From Clostridia bacterium (GTDB taxonomy: Bacteria > Bacillota_A > Clostridia > Christensenellales > Aristaeellaceae), in the NCBI GenBank assembly GCA_017509065.1, contig JAFWQM010000145.1, positions 27,364 to 91,363 on the forward strand: 64,000 nucleotides of DNA, given 5' to 3'. This document shows positions 17,452 to 26,770 of this stretch, piece by piece. The notes beneath the pieces are model-generated. The model did not search any database. It was not told where the DNA came from and worked only from the letters and a program-made list of their open reading frames with translations. The translations under genes were made by a program, and so were the position numbers. Numbering within the stretch: position 1 is the first letter of the stretch; the number at the start of each line of letters is the position of its first letter.

Positions 17452-18504
17452 TTAGCTTTTTAAGCCCGCCTTGACCAACAGGCGGTCTTTTTGTTTCTGC
17501 GCCGCGGTCACAGAAGAATCCGTTTCTTCGGTCAGGCCCCATTCGTTTTTCAGCAGATCGAGAATCCGGTCATAGGTTTTCGCGGCATTCGCGTAATCGC
17601 CCATGATTTCATAGATATCTGCGATCCCCATCAGCGCGTCCTGGAAGCGAGGGCGTCTCAGATCCTTTTCAAACGCCTGCTCGTAATAGCTAATCGCTTT
17701 CCCATAGTCACTTTTCTTGGCATAGTACTGCGCCGTTTCAAACAGGCATGCGTCGTCGTCCGGGTGCTCCCCGATCAGTTCTTCCATGATGCTGTCCGCT
17801 GTTTTTTCGTCGAATCGTGCCAGGGCAATGTAAGCGCGGTAAACCTGTTTCATGATGGGGTGGGCATTTTTTAAGGAACAGTACCGATCCAGCCAACGTT
17901 CGGCCTCATTGGACCGATGGTCGGCGATGAGGTTGTCCAGCAGGTACATATAGGGCACCGCTGCGTTGGGATGGGCCTCCGCCAGCTCACGGTAAAAGTT
18001 GATGGCTCTGGAGTGATTGGCCATATTCCAATCCCATGCGGCATGGTTTTCCGTTCTGTTCAGTACCCACTGGCAGCCCTTTTCGTCCGGCGCGCGGAGG
18101 ATCGCCTCTTTCGCGTAGTGCGCCGCCTTCTTCGCTTCCGCGTTCATGCGGTGCCAGTAGAGATAGGCAATCAGCTCGGTTGCGCGCTTTTGATGCGTTT
18201 CGTCGGATAATGCGGCTTGAAGAAAGGCTTCATATTCCCGGAAGATGTCCGCGGGAAGCTCTTCCTCCGCATCCATGCGGTTTTCAATCCGGTTCAGTCG
18301 CTGATCGGTCGTCAGGTCAAACAGGTCGTCGATGGTGACCCCAAAGATTTCTGCTAAAAGCGGCAGCGTTGAAATGTCCGGCATTGCCACGGCGTTTTCC
18401 CACTTGGACACTGACTGCGGGCCGATTCCCAGCTTCTCCGCCAGCTGCTCCTGCGTCATGCCCGCCTTAAAGCGAAGCTGTTTGATTTTCTTCCCGAGTT
18501 CCAT
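17452..18504 (-). CDS. XRE-family transcriptional regulator with TPR-like C-terminus
   Basis: A 350-residue protein. Residues 4-60 are a lambda-repressor-like helix-turn-helix (IKQLRFKAGMTQEQLAEKLG, then GPQSVSKWENAVAMPD). The remaining about 280 residues are helical and contain repeated pairs such as DACLFETAQYYAKKSDYGKA and DALMGIADIYEIMGDYANA, a tetratricopeptide-like pattern that in such regulators senses a peptide or protein. AGGAGGAC stands before the ATG. It has its own promoter at 18537-18565. The regulated genes are unknown. Confidence 0.85.
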   Translation of the reverse strand: MELGKKIKQLRFKAGMTQEQLAEKLGIGPQSVSKWENAVAMPDISTLPLLAEIFGVTIDDLFDLTTDQRLNRIENRMDAEEELPADIFREYEAFLQAALSDETHQKRATELIAYLYWHRMNAEAKKAAHYAKEAILRAPDEKGCQWVLNRTENHAAWDWNMANHSRAINFYRELAEAHPNAAVPYMYLLDNLIADHRSNEAERWLDRYCSLKNAHPIMKQVYRAYIALARFDEKTADSIMEELIGEHPDDDACLFETAQYYAKKSDYGKAISYYEQAFEKDLRRPRFQDALMGIADIYEIMGDYANAAKTYDRILDLLKNEWGLTEETDSSVTAAQKQKDRLLVKAGLKS

Positions 18505-18536
18505 GTTCCTGTCCTCCTGTTGTTTATTTCAAACTC

Positions 18537-18565
18537 ATTATACGAAATCGGCAGGCCGCAATCAA
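18537..18565 (-). promoter_or_regulatory. Sigma-A promoter of the XRE regulator
   Basis: On the minus strand TTGATT (18565-18560) and TATAAT (18542-18537) have 17-nt spacing, about 33 nt upstream of the start codon. Confidence 0.7.
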
Positions 18566-18643
18566 TAACGCAGGTTTCAAGTCCTGTCGCCTGTTGGTTG
18601 AGCGGATGGAAAACGAAAGGCGGCAATCGCCTGTTCCGCGTTC

Positions 18644-19633
18644 TCAGTATTGCAGCGGCTGCGCGGTGACAGAGCGTTCCGCCCCGTGCATTTTATCCAG
18701 GCATAAGCGGATGAAGCTTTCGGCGATCTTGCCGCAATAGCGGTCCTTGTTGTATCCGATAGCGATAGTGTCCGAAAGAGAATCGTCAAAGAGGGGACAG
18801 ACCTCAACCAGTTTGCGGATATAGGAGCCGGCTGTGCCCGAGGCCACATAATTGCTGTTGAGATAAAGTTCCGGGCATACGGCGATCCCGATTCCTTCAG
18901 CGGCGAGGGCCATGGCAGTCTGCGTATTGTTCGTTTCAAATTTGATCAGCGGTTTGATATGCGCGGTTTTAAACACCTGATCTGTGATGGTGCGGATGCG
19001 GTCGCCCTCCTTGAGCATAACAAAGGGAAAATCGCGGAAGATGGAAATATCGTGGTTTTCGCGGAATGCGGACAGGCGGGCTTCTATCCGGTTCGCCGTT
19101 TTCCAGTGATTCCTTAGCAGGCTCTTCGGGATGACGAGATGGAGGCGGTCCCGCATTAAAGGGAATGATTCAGCTCGATCGATCCGGAACGGGGCAAAGC
19201 CGATCATCACATCGATTTCTCCGTGTTCCAGCAGGCTTTCCAGCATCTGGGTGCTGCCTTCCTGCACGGAAAGTTCCACCAGCGGGAACTGGCTGATGAA
19301 TTCCGGCAGCACCAAGGGCAGGATCGCCTGGCCCCGGGTGTAGGATATGCCGATACGCAGTTCCCCGCGGATATTGCCGTTGATGTCATTCAGCATGACG
19401 ACCGTCTGCTTATGCAGGTCGAGCATCCGTTCGACCGCCGCGCGGTACTGGCGTCCGCTGTAGGTGAGCTCCAGCCCCTGCCGGCGTTCAAACAGCCGGC
19501 AGCCAAGTTCTGATTCCAATCGTGAAATGCAGTCGCTCAGCGCTTGCTGGCTGATATGCAGCCGTTCAGCAGCCCGGGTGATGTTGCCGGTTTCCGCTGC
19601 CATCATGAAGTATTCCATGTTCTGAAAATTCAT
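18644..19633 (-). CDS. LysR-family transcriptional regulator, divergent from korDABC-sucCD
   Basis: A 329-residue LysR-type regulator. The winged helix-turn-helix is residues 1-60 (MNFQNMEYFMMAAETGNITR, then ERLHISQQALSDCISRLESE). A periplasmic-binding-like effector domain occupies about residues 90-300. The start chosen is the ATG at 19633, with GGGAGG 7 nt upstream; the frame continues further upstream but only this start gives the family N-terminus. Divergent placement 175 nt from korD suggests it controls the 2-oxoacid oxidoreductase operon, the usual LysR arrangement. The effector is unknown. Confidence 0.88.
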   Translation of the reverse strand: MNFQNMEYFMMAAETGNITRAAERLHISQQALSDCISRLESELGCRLFERRQGLELTYSGRQYRAAVERMLDLHKQTVVMLNDINGNIRGELRIGISYTRGQAILPLVLPEFISQFPLVELSVQEGSTQMLESLLEHGEIDVMIGFAPFRIDRAESFPLMRDRLHLVIPKSLLRNHWKTANRIEARLSAFRENHDISIFRDFPFVMLKEGDRIRTITDQVFKTAHIKPLIKFETNNTQTAMALAAEGIGIAVCPELYLNSNYVASGTAGSYIRKLVEVCPLFDDSLSDTIAIGYNKDRYCGKIAESFIRLCLDKMHGAERSVTAQPLQY

Positions 19634-19808
19634 TATCTTCCCTCCCGCTGTGCTTTCCCTGTTCGTGATTATACCACAAAATAATTCTTGTGAAAAGTAC
19701 GATATAAAAACTGTTTTAAATTGTGATTTGGATGCAGTATAATAAAAACAGAAAGAAGCGAAAAAAGAGCATAGAGATATCAGTTCAAAACAAGGTAGGA
19801 GGCAGATT
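19634..19808. promoter_or_regulatory. Divergent lysR / korD regulatory region
   Basis: A 175-nt AT-rich spacer. Toward korD there is a TATAAT at 19738-19743 whose -35 region is poor (TTTAAA), as expected for an activated promoter. Toward lysR there is a TATAAT on the minus strand at 19673-19668. The space between would hold LysR binding sites, but I cannot define a specific T-N11-A box with confidence. Confidence 0.5.
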
Positions 19809-20042
19809 ATGACGGCAAAAAAAGAATTGATCCTGAACCCGGACTGGTGCAAGGGATGCGGAATCTGCGCGGCTTTCTGTCCGAAAGGAGCGCTGGAGAT
19901 CGTGAATGATAAGGTGCGGCGCGTCGAAAATGCGGAATGCATACTGTGCGGACAATGCGAGCTTCGCTGCCCGGACTATGCGATTTATATCAATGAGGAA
20001 GAGTCGGAGGGAGATGAAAACCAGTGGATCAAATCGTATTGA
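19809..20042 (+). CDS. korD: 2-oxoacid:ferredoxin oxidoreductase delta subunit (2[4Fe-4S] ferredoxin)
   Basis: A 77-residue ferredoxin with two CxxCxxCxxxC clusters: CKGCGICAAFCPKGAL and CILCGQCELRCPDYAI. It passes electrons from the TPP site of the enzyme to free ferredoxin. GGAGG precedes the ATG. It overlaps the next gene by 19 nt, forming the start of a korDABC-sucCD transcription unit. Confidence 0.9.
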   Translation: MTAKKELILNPDWCKGCGICAAFCPKGALEIVNDKVRRVENAECILCGQCELRCPDYAIYINEEESEGDENQWIKSY

Positions 20043-21160
20043 TGCAGGGAAACGAAGCCTGTGTGGAAGGCGCGATTGCCGCCGGCATGCGGTTGTTCGC
20101 GGGCTACCCCATCACCCCTTCCACCGAGATTGCCGAGCTGTCGGCTTACCGTCTGCCCCAGGTGGGCGGGAAGTTTATCCAGATGGAGGATGAAATCGCC
20201 TCCATCGCCTGTGCCATCGGCGGCTCCGTAGCCGGGGTCAAATCCATGACCGCGACCAGCGGCCCCGGCTTTTCCCTGAAACAGGAAAACTTAGGCTACG
20301 CCTGCCTGGCGGAGATCCCCATCGTGGTGGTGGACGTGCAGCGCATGGGTCCTTCCACGGGCATGCCCACTTCCCCCTCACAGGGCGACGTCATGATGGC
20401 CCGCTGGGGGACGCACGGCGACCACCCGATCATCGTCATCAGCCCCTCCTCGGTGACAGAGGCGTACTATCAGACGATCCGCGCCTTTAACCTGTCCGAA
20501 AAATACAGGACGCCGGTGATTTTCCTGATGGATGAAATCATCGGGCATCTGCGCGAGGGCATGCAAATGAAGGAAGCGGAGGATATCACCATCGTCAATC
20601 GGCCGACGGTGCAGTTCCCCGACCCGAAACGCAAGCCGTACCATATGAATGAGAAGAAGGGGCAGATGGTGCCCCAGATGGCACCCTTCGGCTGCGGCCA
20701 GCGCTACAACATCACGGGCCTGATCCACGATGAATCGGGCTTCCCCACGAACTCCCCCGAGGAAGCGGAGAAGCTGATGTACAGGCTGATGCATAAAATC
20801 TCAGACAATTACAAAGACATTGTCCGGTACGAAATGGTCAACATGGACGACGCGGATGTGGTCATCGTTTGCTACGGTGGCACCATGCGCGCGGCGCAGA
20901 CGGCTATGGAGCAGGCACGGGAAAAAGGCATCCGCTGCGGCATTTTCCGTCCCGTCACCATCTGGCCCTTCCCGGAGCGGGAGCTAACCGCAGCGCTGGG
21001 CGGATTGAAAAAGATCGTCGTTGCCGAGCATAACTGCGGCCAGATCGTCCTGGAGGTGGAATGCCTCGCGCGCGGCGCCTGTCCCGTCGCTTTCGTCGGA
21101 AAGTGGAACGGCACCGTGATCACGCCGCAGGAGATCCTGCAGAAAGTGGAGGAAGCGTAA
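20024..21160 (+). CDS. korA: 2-oxoglutarate:ferredoxin oxidoreductase alpha subunit
   Basis: A 378-residue subunit carrying the pyrimidine-domain of the 2-oxoacid oxidoreductase. The N-terminal LMQGNEACVEGAIAAGMRLFAGYPITPSTEI is the family hallmark, followed by SGPGFSLKQENLGYA and the C-terminal domain with FRPVTIWPFP. The start is a GTG at 20024 with GGAGG upstream; the distance is long (13 nt). Substrate preference cannot be read from sequence, but the directly linked sucCD favours 2-oxoglutarate, giving succinyl-CoA, over branched 2-oxoacids. Confidence 0.9.
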   Translation: MDQIVLMQGNEACVEGAIAAGMRLFAGYPITPSTEIAELSAYRLPQVGGKFIQMEDEIASIACAIGGSVAGVKSMTATSGPGFSLKQENLGYACLAEIPIVVVDVQRMGPSTGMPTSPSQGDVMMARWGTHGDHPIIVISPSSVTEAYYQTIRAFNLSEKYRTPVIFLMDEIIGHLREGMQMKEAEDITIVNRPTVQFPDPKRKPYHMNEKKGQMVPQMAPFGCGQRYNITGLIHDESGFPTNSPEEAEKLMYRLMHKISDNYKDIVRYEMVNMDDADVVIVCYGGTMRAAQTAMEQAREKGIRCGIFRPVTIWPFPERELTAALGGLKKIVVAEHNCGQIVLEVECLARGACPVAFVGKWNGTVITPQEILQKVEEA

Positions 21161-22039
21161 ATGAAAGTCAATACCGGCGATGTAAACGCGGCTTCCCGGA
21201 CAAAACAGATGTCCAACCTCATCTATAAATACATGCGTCCCGAGCATCTTCCGCAGATCTGGTGCCCCGGCTGCGGCAACGGCATCATCATGCGCGACGT
21301 GGCTCAGGCCATCGAAAACTTGGGTCTGAGCCGCAACCAGACAGTGATCGTGTCGGGCATCGGCTGCTCCTCGCGGGCGGCGGGATACATGGACTTCAAT
21401 ACAATCCACACCACCCACGGCCGGGCAATCGCCTTCGCCACGGGCATCAAGCTGGCCAATCCCGAACTGGAAGTCATCGTGATCGCGGGGGACGGCGACA
21501 TTTCCGCCATTGGAGGCAATCACCTGATCCATGCAGCCCGCAGGAATATCGGGCTTACGGTGGTGGTGATGAACAACAGCACCTACGGCATGACGGGCGG
21601 GCAGTACAGCCCCACCACGCCCACGAACGCCTACGGCACCACCGCGCCTTACGGCAATTTGGACCGCTCCTTTGACATCGCTGGCCTGGCCTACGGAGCA
21701 GGCGCTTCCTATGCAGCGCGGGGCAGCGCGTACCATGTGCAGCAGACCATCGGCCTGATCCAGGATGGCATCCGCAACAAAGGCTTTTCCATCATCGATG
21801 TGGCCAGCATCTGCCCCACCTACTACGGTCGCAAGAACAAAAAAGGCGACGCCGTGGAAATGATGAAATGGCAGCGGGATCACGCGGTCACGGTGGAGCA
21901 GGCGGCCAAGCTGGAGCCGGAACAGCTCAAGGACAAGCTGGTCATCGGCCTTTTGCATCATGCCCAGTACCCGGAGTTTACCTACAAATACGACATGCTG
22001 ATCCAGAAGCTGGCGGAGGAGCGTGAAGCAAATGAGTAA
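21161..22039 (+). CDS. korB: 2-oxoglutarate:ferredoxin oxidoreductase beta subunit
   Basis: A 292-residue TPP-binding subunit. It shows WCPGCGNGI near residue 30 and the TPP/Mg motif GDGDISAIGGNH followed by NNSTYGMTGGQ. Cysteines at the CPGC motif fit the [4Fe-4S] cluster of the family. Its ATG directly abuts the korA stop and it overlaps korC by 8 nt, so the subunits are stoichiometrically coupled. Confidence 0.93.
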   Translation: MKVNTGDVNAASRTKQMSNLIYKYMRPEHLPQIWCPGCGNGIIMRDVAQAIENLGLSRNQTVIVSGIGCSSRAAGYMDFNTIHTTHGRAIAFATGIKLANPELEVIVIAGDGDISAIGGNHLIHAARRNIGLTVVVMNNSTYGMTGGQYSPTTPTNAYGTTAPYGNLDRSFDIAGLAYGAGASYAARGSAYHVQQTIGLIQDGIRNKGFSIIDVASICPTYYGRKNKKGDAVEMMKWQRDHAVTVEQAAKLEPEQLKDKLVIGLLHHAQYPEFTYKYDMLIQKLAEEREANE

Positions 22040-22625
22040 AATGGAACTTCGTCTGGCGGGCAGCGGAGGCCAGGGCGTGATCCTCGCTTCGGTCATCCTG
22101 GCCGAGGCGGCTGTCCAGTCCGGAAAATACACCGCCCAGAGCCAATCCTACGGCCCGGAGGCGCGCGGCGGCGCCTGCAAAGCGGAGACGCTCATTTCCG
22201 ACGCGCCCATTGGCTTTACCAAGGTGCAGGAGCCCACCTTCCTCATGGCGCTGACCCAGAAAGCGCTAGATAAATATACGGTTTCGCTTCCTGAAAACTG
22301 CCTGGTGCTCGTGGATGAGAGCCTTACCGTCCCGGAGAACCTGAGCGGCCATCGGGTATTGTGCCTTCCCATTCTGCGGACAGCCAAAGAGGCGGTGGGC
22401 CGCGTCCAGACAGCGAACGTGCTGGCTGTCGGGTGCATCAACGCGCTGCTTGGTATTACGGACATGGAGACGCTGACGAAAGCCGCCCTGCTTCACGTGC
22501 CCCGGGGCACAGAAGAAATCAATCTTAAAGCGCTTGCGGAGGGTGTGAAGCTGGCGGCTGCCCTTCCCGGGGAAGAAAATGCCCCGGCGTTCCGCTCCGG
22601 AAAGAAAAAAGGGGCGAGCAAATGA
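22032..22625 (+). CDS. korC: 2-oxoglutarate:ferredoxin oxidoreductase gamma subunit
   Basis: A 197-residue gamma subunit of the pyruvate/ketoisovalerate oxidoreductase family. Hallmarks are LRLAGSGGQGVILASVILAEAA near the start and SYGPEARGGACKAE, which contribute to CoA binding. The ATG at 22032 is 12 nt behind GGAGG; a GTG at 22023 would be too close. Its stop overlaps the sucC start as ATGA. Confidence 0.9.
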   Translation: MSKMELRLAGSGGQGVILASVILAEAAVQSGKYTAQSQSYGPEARGGACKAETLISDAPIGFTKVQEPTFLMALTQKALDKYTVSLPENCLVLVDESLTVPENLSGHRVLCLPILRTAKEAVGRVQTANVLAVGCINALLGITDMETLTKAALLHVPRGTEEINLKALAEGVKLAAALPGEENAPAFRSGKKKGASK

Positions 22626-23794
22626 AAATCCATGAATATCAGGCGAAAGAGCTGCTTCGCGCGTACGGCGCACCCGTCCCGCCGGGTGAAGTGGCACTCA
22701 CCGCGGAACAGGCAGCAGCGGCAGCGGAAAAGTTTGGCCGCTGCGTGCTGAAAGCGCAGGTGCATTCCGGCGGGCGCGGCAAAGCGGGCGGCGTCAGGCT
22801 GGCGGAAAACGCGGAGGAAGCCCGCGCTCTCGCCGAAATAATGCTTGGGATGCGGATGGTGACGAATCAGACCGGGCGGGAAGGAAAGCTGGTGCGCAAG
22901 CTGCTGGTCACCCCGGCGGTGGATGTGAAAAAAGAGTTTTACCTGAGCGTGACCGGCGATCATGAAAACGCCTCCCTGGTGATCATCGCGTCCGCAGACG
23001 GGGGAACCGAGATCGAGGAAACAGCCAGAACCCATCCCGAACGCATTGCCCGCGTCAGCGTTTCGGCGGTGGAAGGCTTCAAGCGCTATGAAGGCCTGCA
23101 GGTCGCGGGCGTTTTAGGGCTGACCGGGGAAAACGAAAATGAGCTCATTTCACTGCTGGAATCCATGACCAGGCTCTATCTGGAAAAGGAATGCTCGCTC
23201 GTGGAGATCAACCCCCTGGTGCTGACCGGGGAGGGTCATCTTCTGTGCCTGGATGCGAAGGTGACCTTCGACGACAACGCGCTGTTCCGGCACCCCGATC
23301 TGAAAGAGCTGCGGGACATTGACGAGGAAGACCCTCGGGAATACCGGGCTTCGCAGTATGATTTGAATTACGTGAGCCTCAGCGGCAGCATAGGCTGTCT
23401 CGTCAACGGCGCAGGGCTGGCCATGGCCACCATGGACATTATCCACCATTTCGGAGGCGAACCGGCCAATTTCCTGGACGTGGGCGGCAGCGCCTCGAAA
23501 GAAAAGGTGCAGGCCGCGTTTGAACTGCTGCTTTCGGATGAAAACGTCTGCGCGATCTTTGTCAATATCTTCGGCGGCATCATGAAGTGCGATGTCATTG
23601 CAGAGGGCGTGGTGGCGGCCGCCCGGGAAATGGGCATTGCCATTCCGCTGATCGTACGGCTGGAAGGGACGAACGTTGAACTGGGCAAGCGGATTTTGGC
23701 GGCTTCAAACCTCAAAATCATTGCCGCCGAGAGCATGGCCGACGGCGCGCGCAAGGCCGTGGAAGCCGCGCGGAAAGGGGGTGACGGCGCGTGA
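22622..23794 (+). CDS. sucC: Succinyl-CoA synthetase beta subunit (ADP-forming type)
   Basis: A 390-residue ATP-grasp subunit. Seen are [46 protein letters not shown], and the C-terminal [10 protein letters not shown] with [12 protein letters not shown]. With SucD it converts succinyl-CoA to succinate while phosphorylating ADP or GDP. It overlaps korC and sucD by 4 nt each. The tight coupling links 2-oxoglutarate oxidation to substrate-level phosphorylation. Confidence 0.95.
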   Translation: MKIHEYQAKELLRAYGAPVPPGEVALTAEQAAAAAEKFGRCVLKAQVHSGGRGKAGGVRLAENAEEARALAEIMLGMRMVTNQTGREGKLVRKLLVTPAVDVKKEFYLSVTGDHENASLVIIASADGGTEIEETARTHPERIARVSVSAVEGFKRYEGLQVAGVLGLTGENENELISLLESMTRLYLEKECSLVEINPLVLTGEGHLLCLDAKVTFDDNALFRHPDLKELRDIDEEDPREYRASQYDLNYVSLSGSIGCLVNGAGLAMATMDIIHHFGGEPANFLDVGGSASKEKVQAAFELLLSDENVCAIFVNIFGGIMKCDVIAEGVVAAAREMGIAIPLIVRLEGTNVELGKRILAASNLKIIAAESMADGARKAVEAARKGGDGA

Positions 23795-24693
23795 GCATTT
23801 GGGTCGATGCGAATACCAGGGTGATCGTGCAGGGTGTCACCGGCAAGCAGGGAGCGTTCCACACGGAGCAGATGCTTGCTTACGGCACAAAGATCGTCGC
23901 CGGCGTCACCCCCGGCAAGGGCGGCCAGACGATGCTGGGCGTGCCCGTGTTTCAGACGGTGGCGGAAGCCAAAGCCGCCACCAAAGCGAACGCCTCGGTG
24001 ATCTATGTTCCGCCCCGCTTCGCTGCGGACGCTATCTTTGAAGCGGCGGACGCTGGGATAACCCTGGTCGTCTGCATCACGGAGGGCATTCCCATCCTGG
24101 ATATGGCGCGAGTCAAGCGCTATCTGACTGGAACCAATACCCGGCTCATCGGGCCAAACTGCCCCGGCATCATCACGCCGGGCGCATGCAAGATCGGCAT
24201 CATGCCCGGCTACATCCACCGCAAGGGGCACGTGGGGGTCATCTCCCGCTCCGGCACCCTGACCTATGAAGCCGTCAAGCAGCTTTCCGACCGGGGCATC
24301 GGCCAGTCCACGGTGATCGGTATCGGCGGCGATCCCATCCGGGGAACCAGCTTTCTGGATGCGCTGCAGGCCTTTGAAGCGGATGCGGACACCTATGCCG
24401 TGGTCATGAACGGCGAGATCGGCGGAAGCGGCGAGGAGGAAGCCGCTGACTACATCCAAAGCAAAATGACCAAGCCTGTGGCCGCCTTTATCGGCGGGCA
24501 GTCCGCTCCGACGGGCAAACGCATGGGCCATGCCGGGGCCATTATCTCCGGCGGCAAAGGCACCGCCGAGGGCAAGATCGAAACGCTTCGCGCCGCCAGG
24601 GTGGAGGTCGCGCTCACGCCGGACCGGATCGGCGACGCGCTGGTCAAGATCCTGTCTGATCGCGGATTGCTGGATACATGCCGCGCTGACTGA
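23791..24693 (+). CDS. sucD: Succinyl-CoA synthetase alpha subunit
   Basis: A 300-residue subunit carrying CoA binding and the phosphohistidine. Visible are [20 protein letters not shown] at the CoA-binding Rossmann fold, [26 protein letters not shown], and the active-site histidine in [18 protein letters not shown]. The start is a GTG within the GTGA overlap with the sucC stop. Full length for the family. Confidence 0.95.
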   Translation: MSIWVDANTRVIVQGVTGKQGAFHTEQMLAYGTKIVAGVTPGKGGQTMLGVPVFQTVAEAKAATKANASVIYVPPRFAADAIFEAADAGITLVVCITEGIPILDMARVKRYLTGTNTRLIGPNCPGIITPGACKIGIMPGYIHRKGHVGVISRSGTLTYEAVKQLSDRGIGQSTVIGIGGDPIRGTSFLDALQAFEADADTYAVVMNGEIGGSGEEEAADYIQSKMTKPVAAFIGGQSAPTGKRMGHAGAIISGGKGTAEGKIETLRAARVEVALTPDRIGDALVKILSDRGLLDTCRAD

Positions 24694-24711
24694 AAAGTGA
24701 GGTAAAAACCA

Positions 24712-25005
24712 ATGAATACTGCCGCATTGCTGGAAACCGCTATGATCCTTTGCTTTGGCATCTCCTGGCCCCTGTCCATCGCGCGCATGTATAAAAGCTG
24801 GTCTACCGGCGGCAAGAGCATCTTTTTCAGCTGCTTTATCCTGCTGGGCTACATCTGCGGTATCTGCGCCAAGATCGTGACGCAGAGCTACAACCTGGCC
24901 TTCATCTTCTACATCATCAATACCGTCATGGTCACGGTGGATATTCTGCTGTGGATTCGCAACAACAGGTATGAAAAGACCGGGAGGAAAACCTTCTTTT
25001 CCTGA
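24712..25005 (+). CDS. Small three-helix membrane protein, SemiSWEET/PQ-loop-like
   Basis: A 97-residue protein with three hydrophobic segments (about residues 8-26, 37-56 and 62-83). The first ends in a PQ-loop-like WPLSIARMYKSWSTGGKS, where a proline and a conserved basic/serine stretch resemble SemiSWEET transporters that dimerise to move small solutes. It follows sucD by 18 nt on the same strand and precedes a terminator, so it is the last gene of the operon. A role in exporting or importing a carboxylate or sugar is speculative. Confidence 0.6.
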   Translation: MNTAALLETAMILCFGISWPLSIARMYKSWSTGGKSIFFSCFILLGYICGICAKIVTQSYNLAFIFYIINTVMVTVDILLWIRNNRYEKTGRKTFFS

Positions 25006-25015
25006 GAGAAAACGC

Positions 25016-25055
25016 ATAAACGCCCGTCTGGCCAGCAGGCGGGCGTTTATTTCGT
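25016..25055 (+). terminator. Terminator of the kor-suc operon
   Basis: A 15-bp stem ATAAACGCCCGTCTG/CAGGCGGGCGTTTAT (one wobble) with a 5-nt loop is followed by TTTCGTTC. It lies between the operon and the convergent prmA. Confidence 0.85.
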
Positions 25056-25135
25056 TCATGGTTTGAAATTCGGCGAGCGCGAGAGAACCTGTCAATTCTT
25101 TACTATGAATTCAGGAACTAAGCAGTACCCTCTGA

Positions 25136-26059
25136 TTACGCATGGCATGCGAACGCCACCCAATCGCCTTTGTGCTGAACCTCGTCGATGGTATAGCCCG
25201 CTTTCAGGAGCGCGTCGTTTACGTCCTGCTCTGCTTCGGCGATGATGCCGGAGCAGACGAAAATGCCGCCGGGGGTGAGGTGCTTTTTCAGCGGCGCGGC
25301 CAGCATGCAGATAACGGGAGCCAGGATGTTGGCGACGGCGAAATCAAACTGCTGAGACAAGCCTTGCAGCAGGTCGCCCTTGCGCACCTCGATGGCCTTT
25401 TCCAGCCCGTTGTGGATAACGTTCTCCTTCGCCACGCGCACGGCGTCCGGGTCAATGTCCACAGCCACCACGTTTTCCGCTCCCAGCCGCGCCGCAGCGA
25501 TGGCAAGAATGCCGCTGCCGGTGCCGACGTCCAGGAGCGTGCCGCCGCGATAATACTTTTCGATCAGCCCCACGCACATGGCGGTGGTCTCATGGGTGCC
25601 GGTGCCGAAAGCCATGCCGGGATCGATCTCGATGATGAGGTCGCCGGGCTGGGCGTCCCAATGCTCCCAGGTGGGCTTCACCACCATATGCGCGCCGATG
25701 CGGAAGGGCTTGTAGTACTGCTTCCAATTTTCCGCCCAGTCCTCTTCCTTCACGCCCTGCATCGTCACGTTCAGCGTGCCCATGTCAGGGCTTTTGATCA
25801 GCGCCAATTGCTCCCGCAAGGAACCGATGATGGCTTTGAGGCTGGCTTCATCGAACCAGGCTTTCACCTGCACGTCTTCCGGCATGGCGTCAATGACGGA
25901 CTGATCCATCAGTTCCCAGTTGGCGGTGGGCTTACTGGGGTCAGGCAGGTCGGCCCGGTCCAGGATCTGCGTGCCCGCCGCGCCCAGGCGCAGTAAAATA
26001 TCCGATACGATCTCCGATCCGCGTGTGGTGGTGGAAATGGTAACCTCTGTGTATTCCAT
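25136..26059 (-). CDS. prmA: Ribosomal protein L11 methyltransferase
   Basis: A 307-residue SAM-dependent methyltransferase that trimethylates L11. The N-terminal half is the L11-recognition domain, and the middle has WKQYYKPFRIG and PGMAFGTGTHETT. The SAM site is LDVGTGSGILAIAAARLGA followed by VAVDIDPDAV, with the NIL-AP motif (VANILAPV) near residue 240. AAAGGAG stands before the ATG. It follows the GNAT gene by 15 nt on the same strand. Confidence 0.93.
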   Translation of the reverse strand: MEYTEVTISTTTRGSEIVSDILLRLGAAGTQILDRADLPDPSKPTANWELMDQSVIDAMPEDVQVKAWFDEASLKAIIGSLREQLALIKSPDMGTLNVTMQGVKEEDWAENWKQYYKPFRIGAHMVVKPTWEHWDAQPGDLIIEIDPGMAFGTGTHETTAMCVGLIEKYYRGGTLLDVGTGSGILAIAAARLGAENVVAVDIDPDAVRVAKENVIHNGLEKAIEVRKGDLLQGLSQQFDFAVANILAPVICMLAAPLKKHLTPGGIFVCSGIIAEAEQDVNDALLKAGYTIDEVQHKGDWVAFACHA

Positions 26060-26074
26060 GGTGAAACTCCTTTG

Positions 26075-26599
26075 TTATCGTTCATTGAAACGCGCCAAAC
26101 TGACCACGTCGTGATACGCGCCTTCGCGGTAGATTTCCTGTTTCAGCACGCCTTCTCGCGTGAAGCCGCATTTTTCATAGCAGCGGAGGGCGGCTTCGTT
26201 AAAGTCAAACACCAGCGCTTTGATCTTATGCAGGTTCATTTCCTGAAAGCCAAAGGTACACAGTGTTTCGATGGCGTCCGTTCCGTAGCCCTTCCCCCGA
26301 AAGTCGTTTTCCCCGATCAGAATGGCCAGTTCCCCGACCCGGTTTTTCCAGTTCACCTTCACGAACCCGCACTGGCCGATGAAGCATCTCTCAGCCTTCG
26401 TCTCGATGGCGAATTGGTATTCACCGGATGTGAAGCTGGTATTCTTGCCCATGTCGCGGGCGGTGTCGTCCACGGTGGAGGGGTACAGGATGGCCCCGGA
26501 GGCGCCGCGCATCACATCGTAATCGTTCTGATAGGTCAGCAGCTTCATCAGATCGCTGTTGTCAAACGCCCGCAGGCATACCAAACGGCCTTCATACAT
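26075..26599 (-). CDS. GNAT-family N-acetyltransferase (RimJ/RimL-like)
   Basis: A 174-residue acetyltransferase. The acetyl-CoA pyrophosphate loop is in GENDFRGKGYGTDAIETL (Q/RxxGxG/A type), and the RimL-like C-terminus NLHKIKALVFDFNEAALRCYEKCGFTREG follows. The acceptor, a protein N-terminus or small amine, is unknown. It is the first gene of a two-gene unit with prmA, which also modifies a ribosomal protein; this weakly suggests a ribosomal substrate. Confidence 0.85.
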   Translation of the reverse strand: MYEGRLVCLRAFDNSDLMKLLTYQNDYDVMRGASGAILYPSTVDDTARDMGKNTSFTSGEYQFAIETKAERCFIGQCGFVKVNWKNRVGELAILIGENDFRGKGYGTDAIETLCTFGFQEMNLHKIKALVFDFNEAALRCYEKCGFTREGVLKQEIYREGAYHDVVSLARFNER

Positions 26600-26705
26600 C
26601 GTCTTTCTCTCCCTCCATCTCCTTCATGATAATGCCCTGTTTCGCGCTTGTCAATCCCGGAAGCGGAAAAGAACGAACTTTTCTTACGGCCGGCCCGCCT
26701 GCCTC

Positions 26706-26735
26706 TTGATATTTGCCCTGCATCCGTCGTATAAT
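26706..26735 (+). promoter_or_regulatory. Sigma-A promoter of the murC unit
   Basis: TTGATA (26706-26711) and TATAAT (26730-26735) are separated by 18 nt. The expected start is near 26742, upstream of GAGGTGG and the ATG at 26771. Confidence 0.6.
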
Positions 26736-26770
26736 AGAAAGGTATAAAACGGATGATTTCGAGGTGGAAC

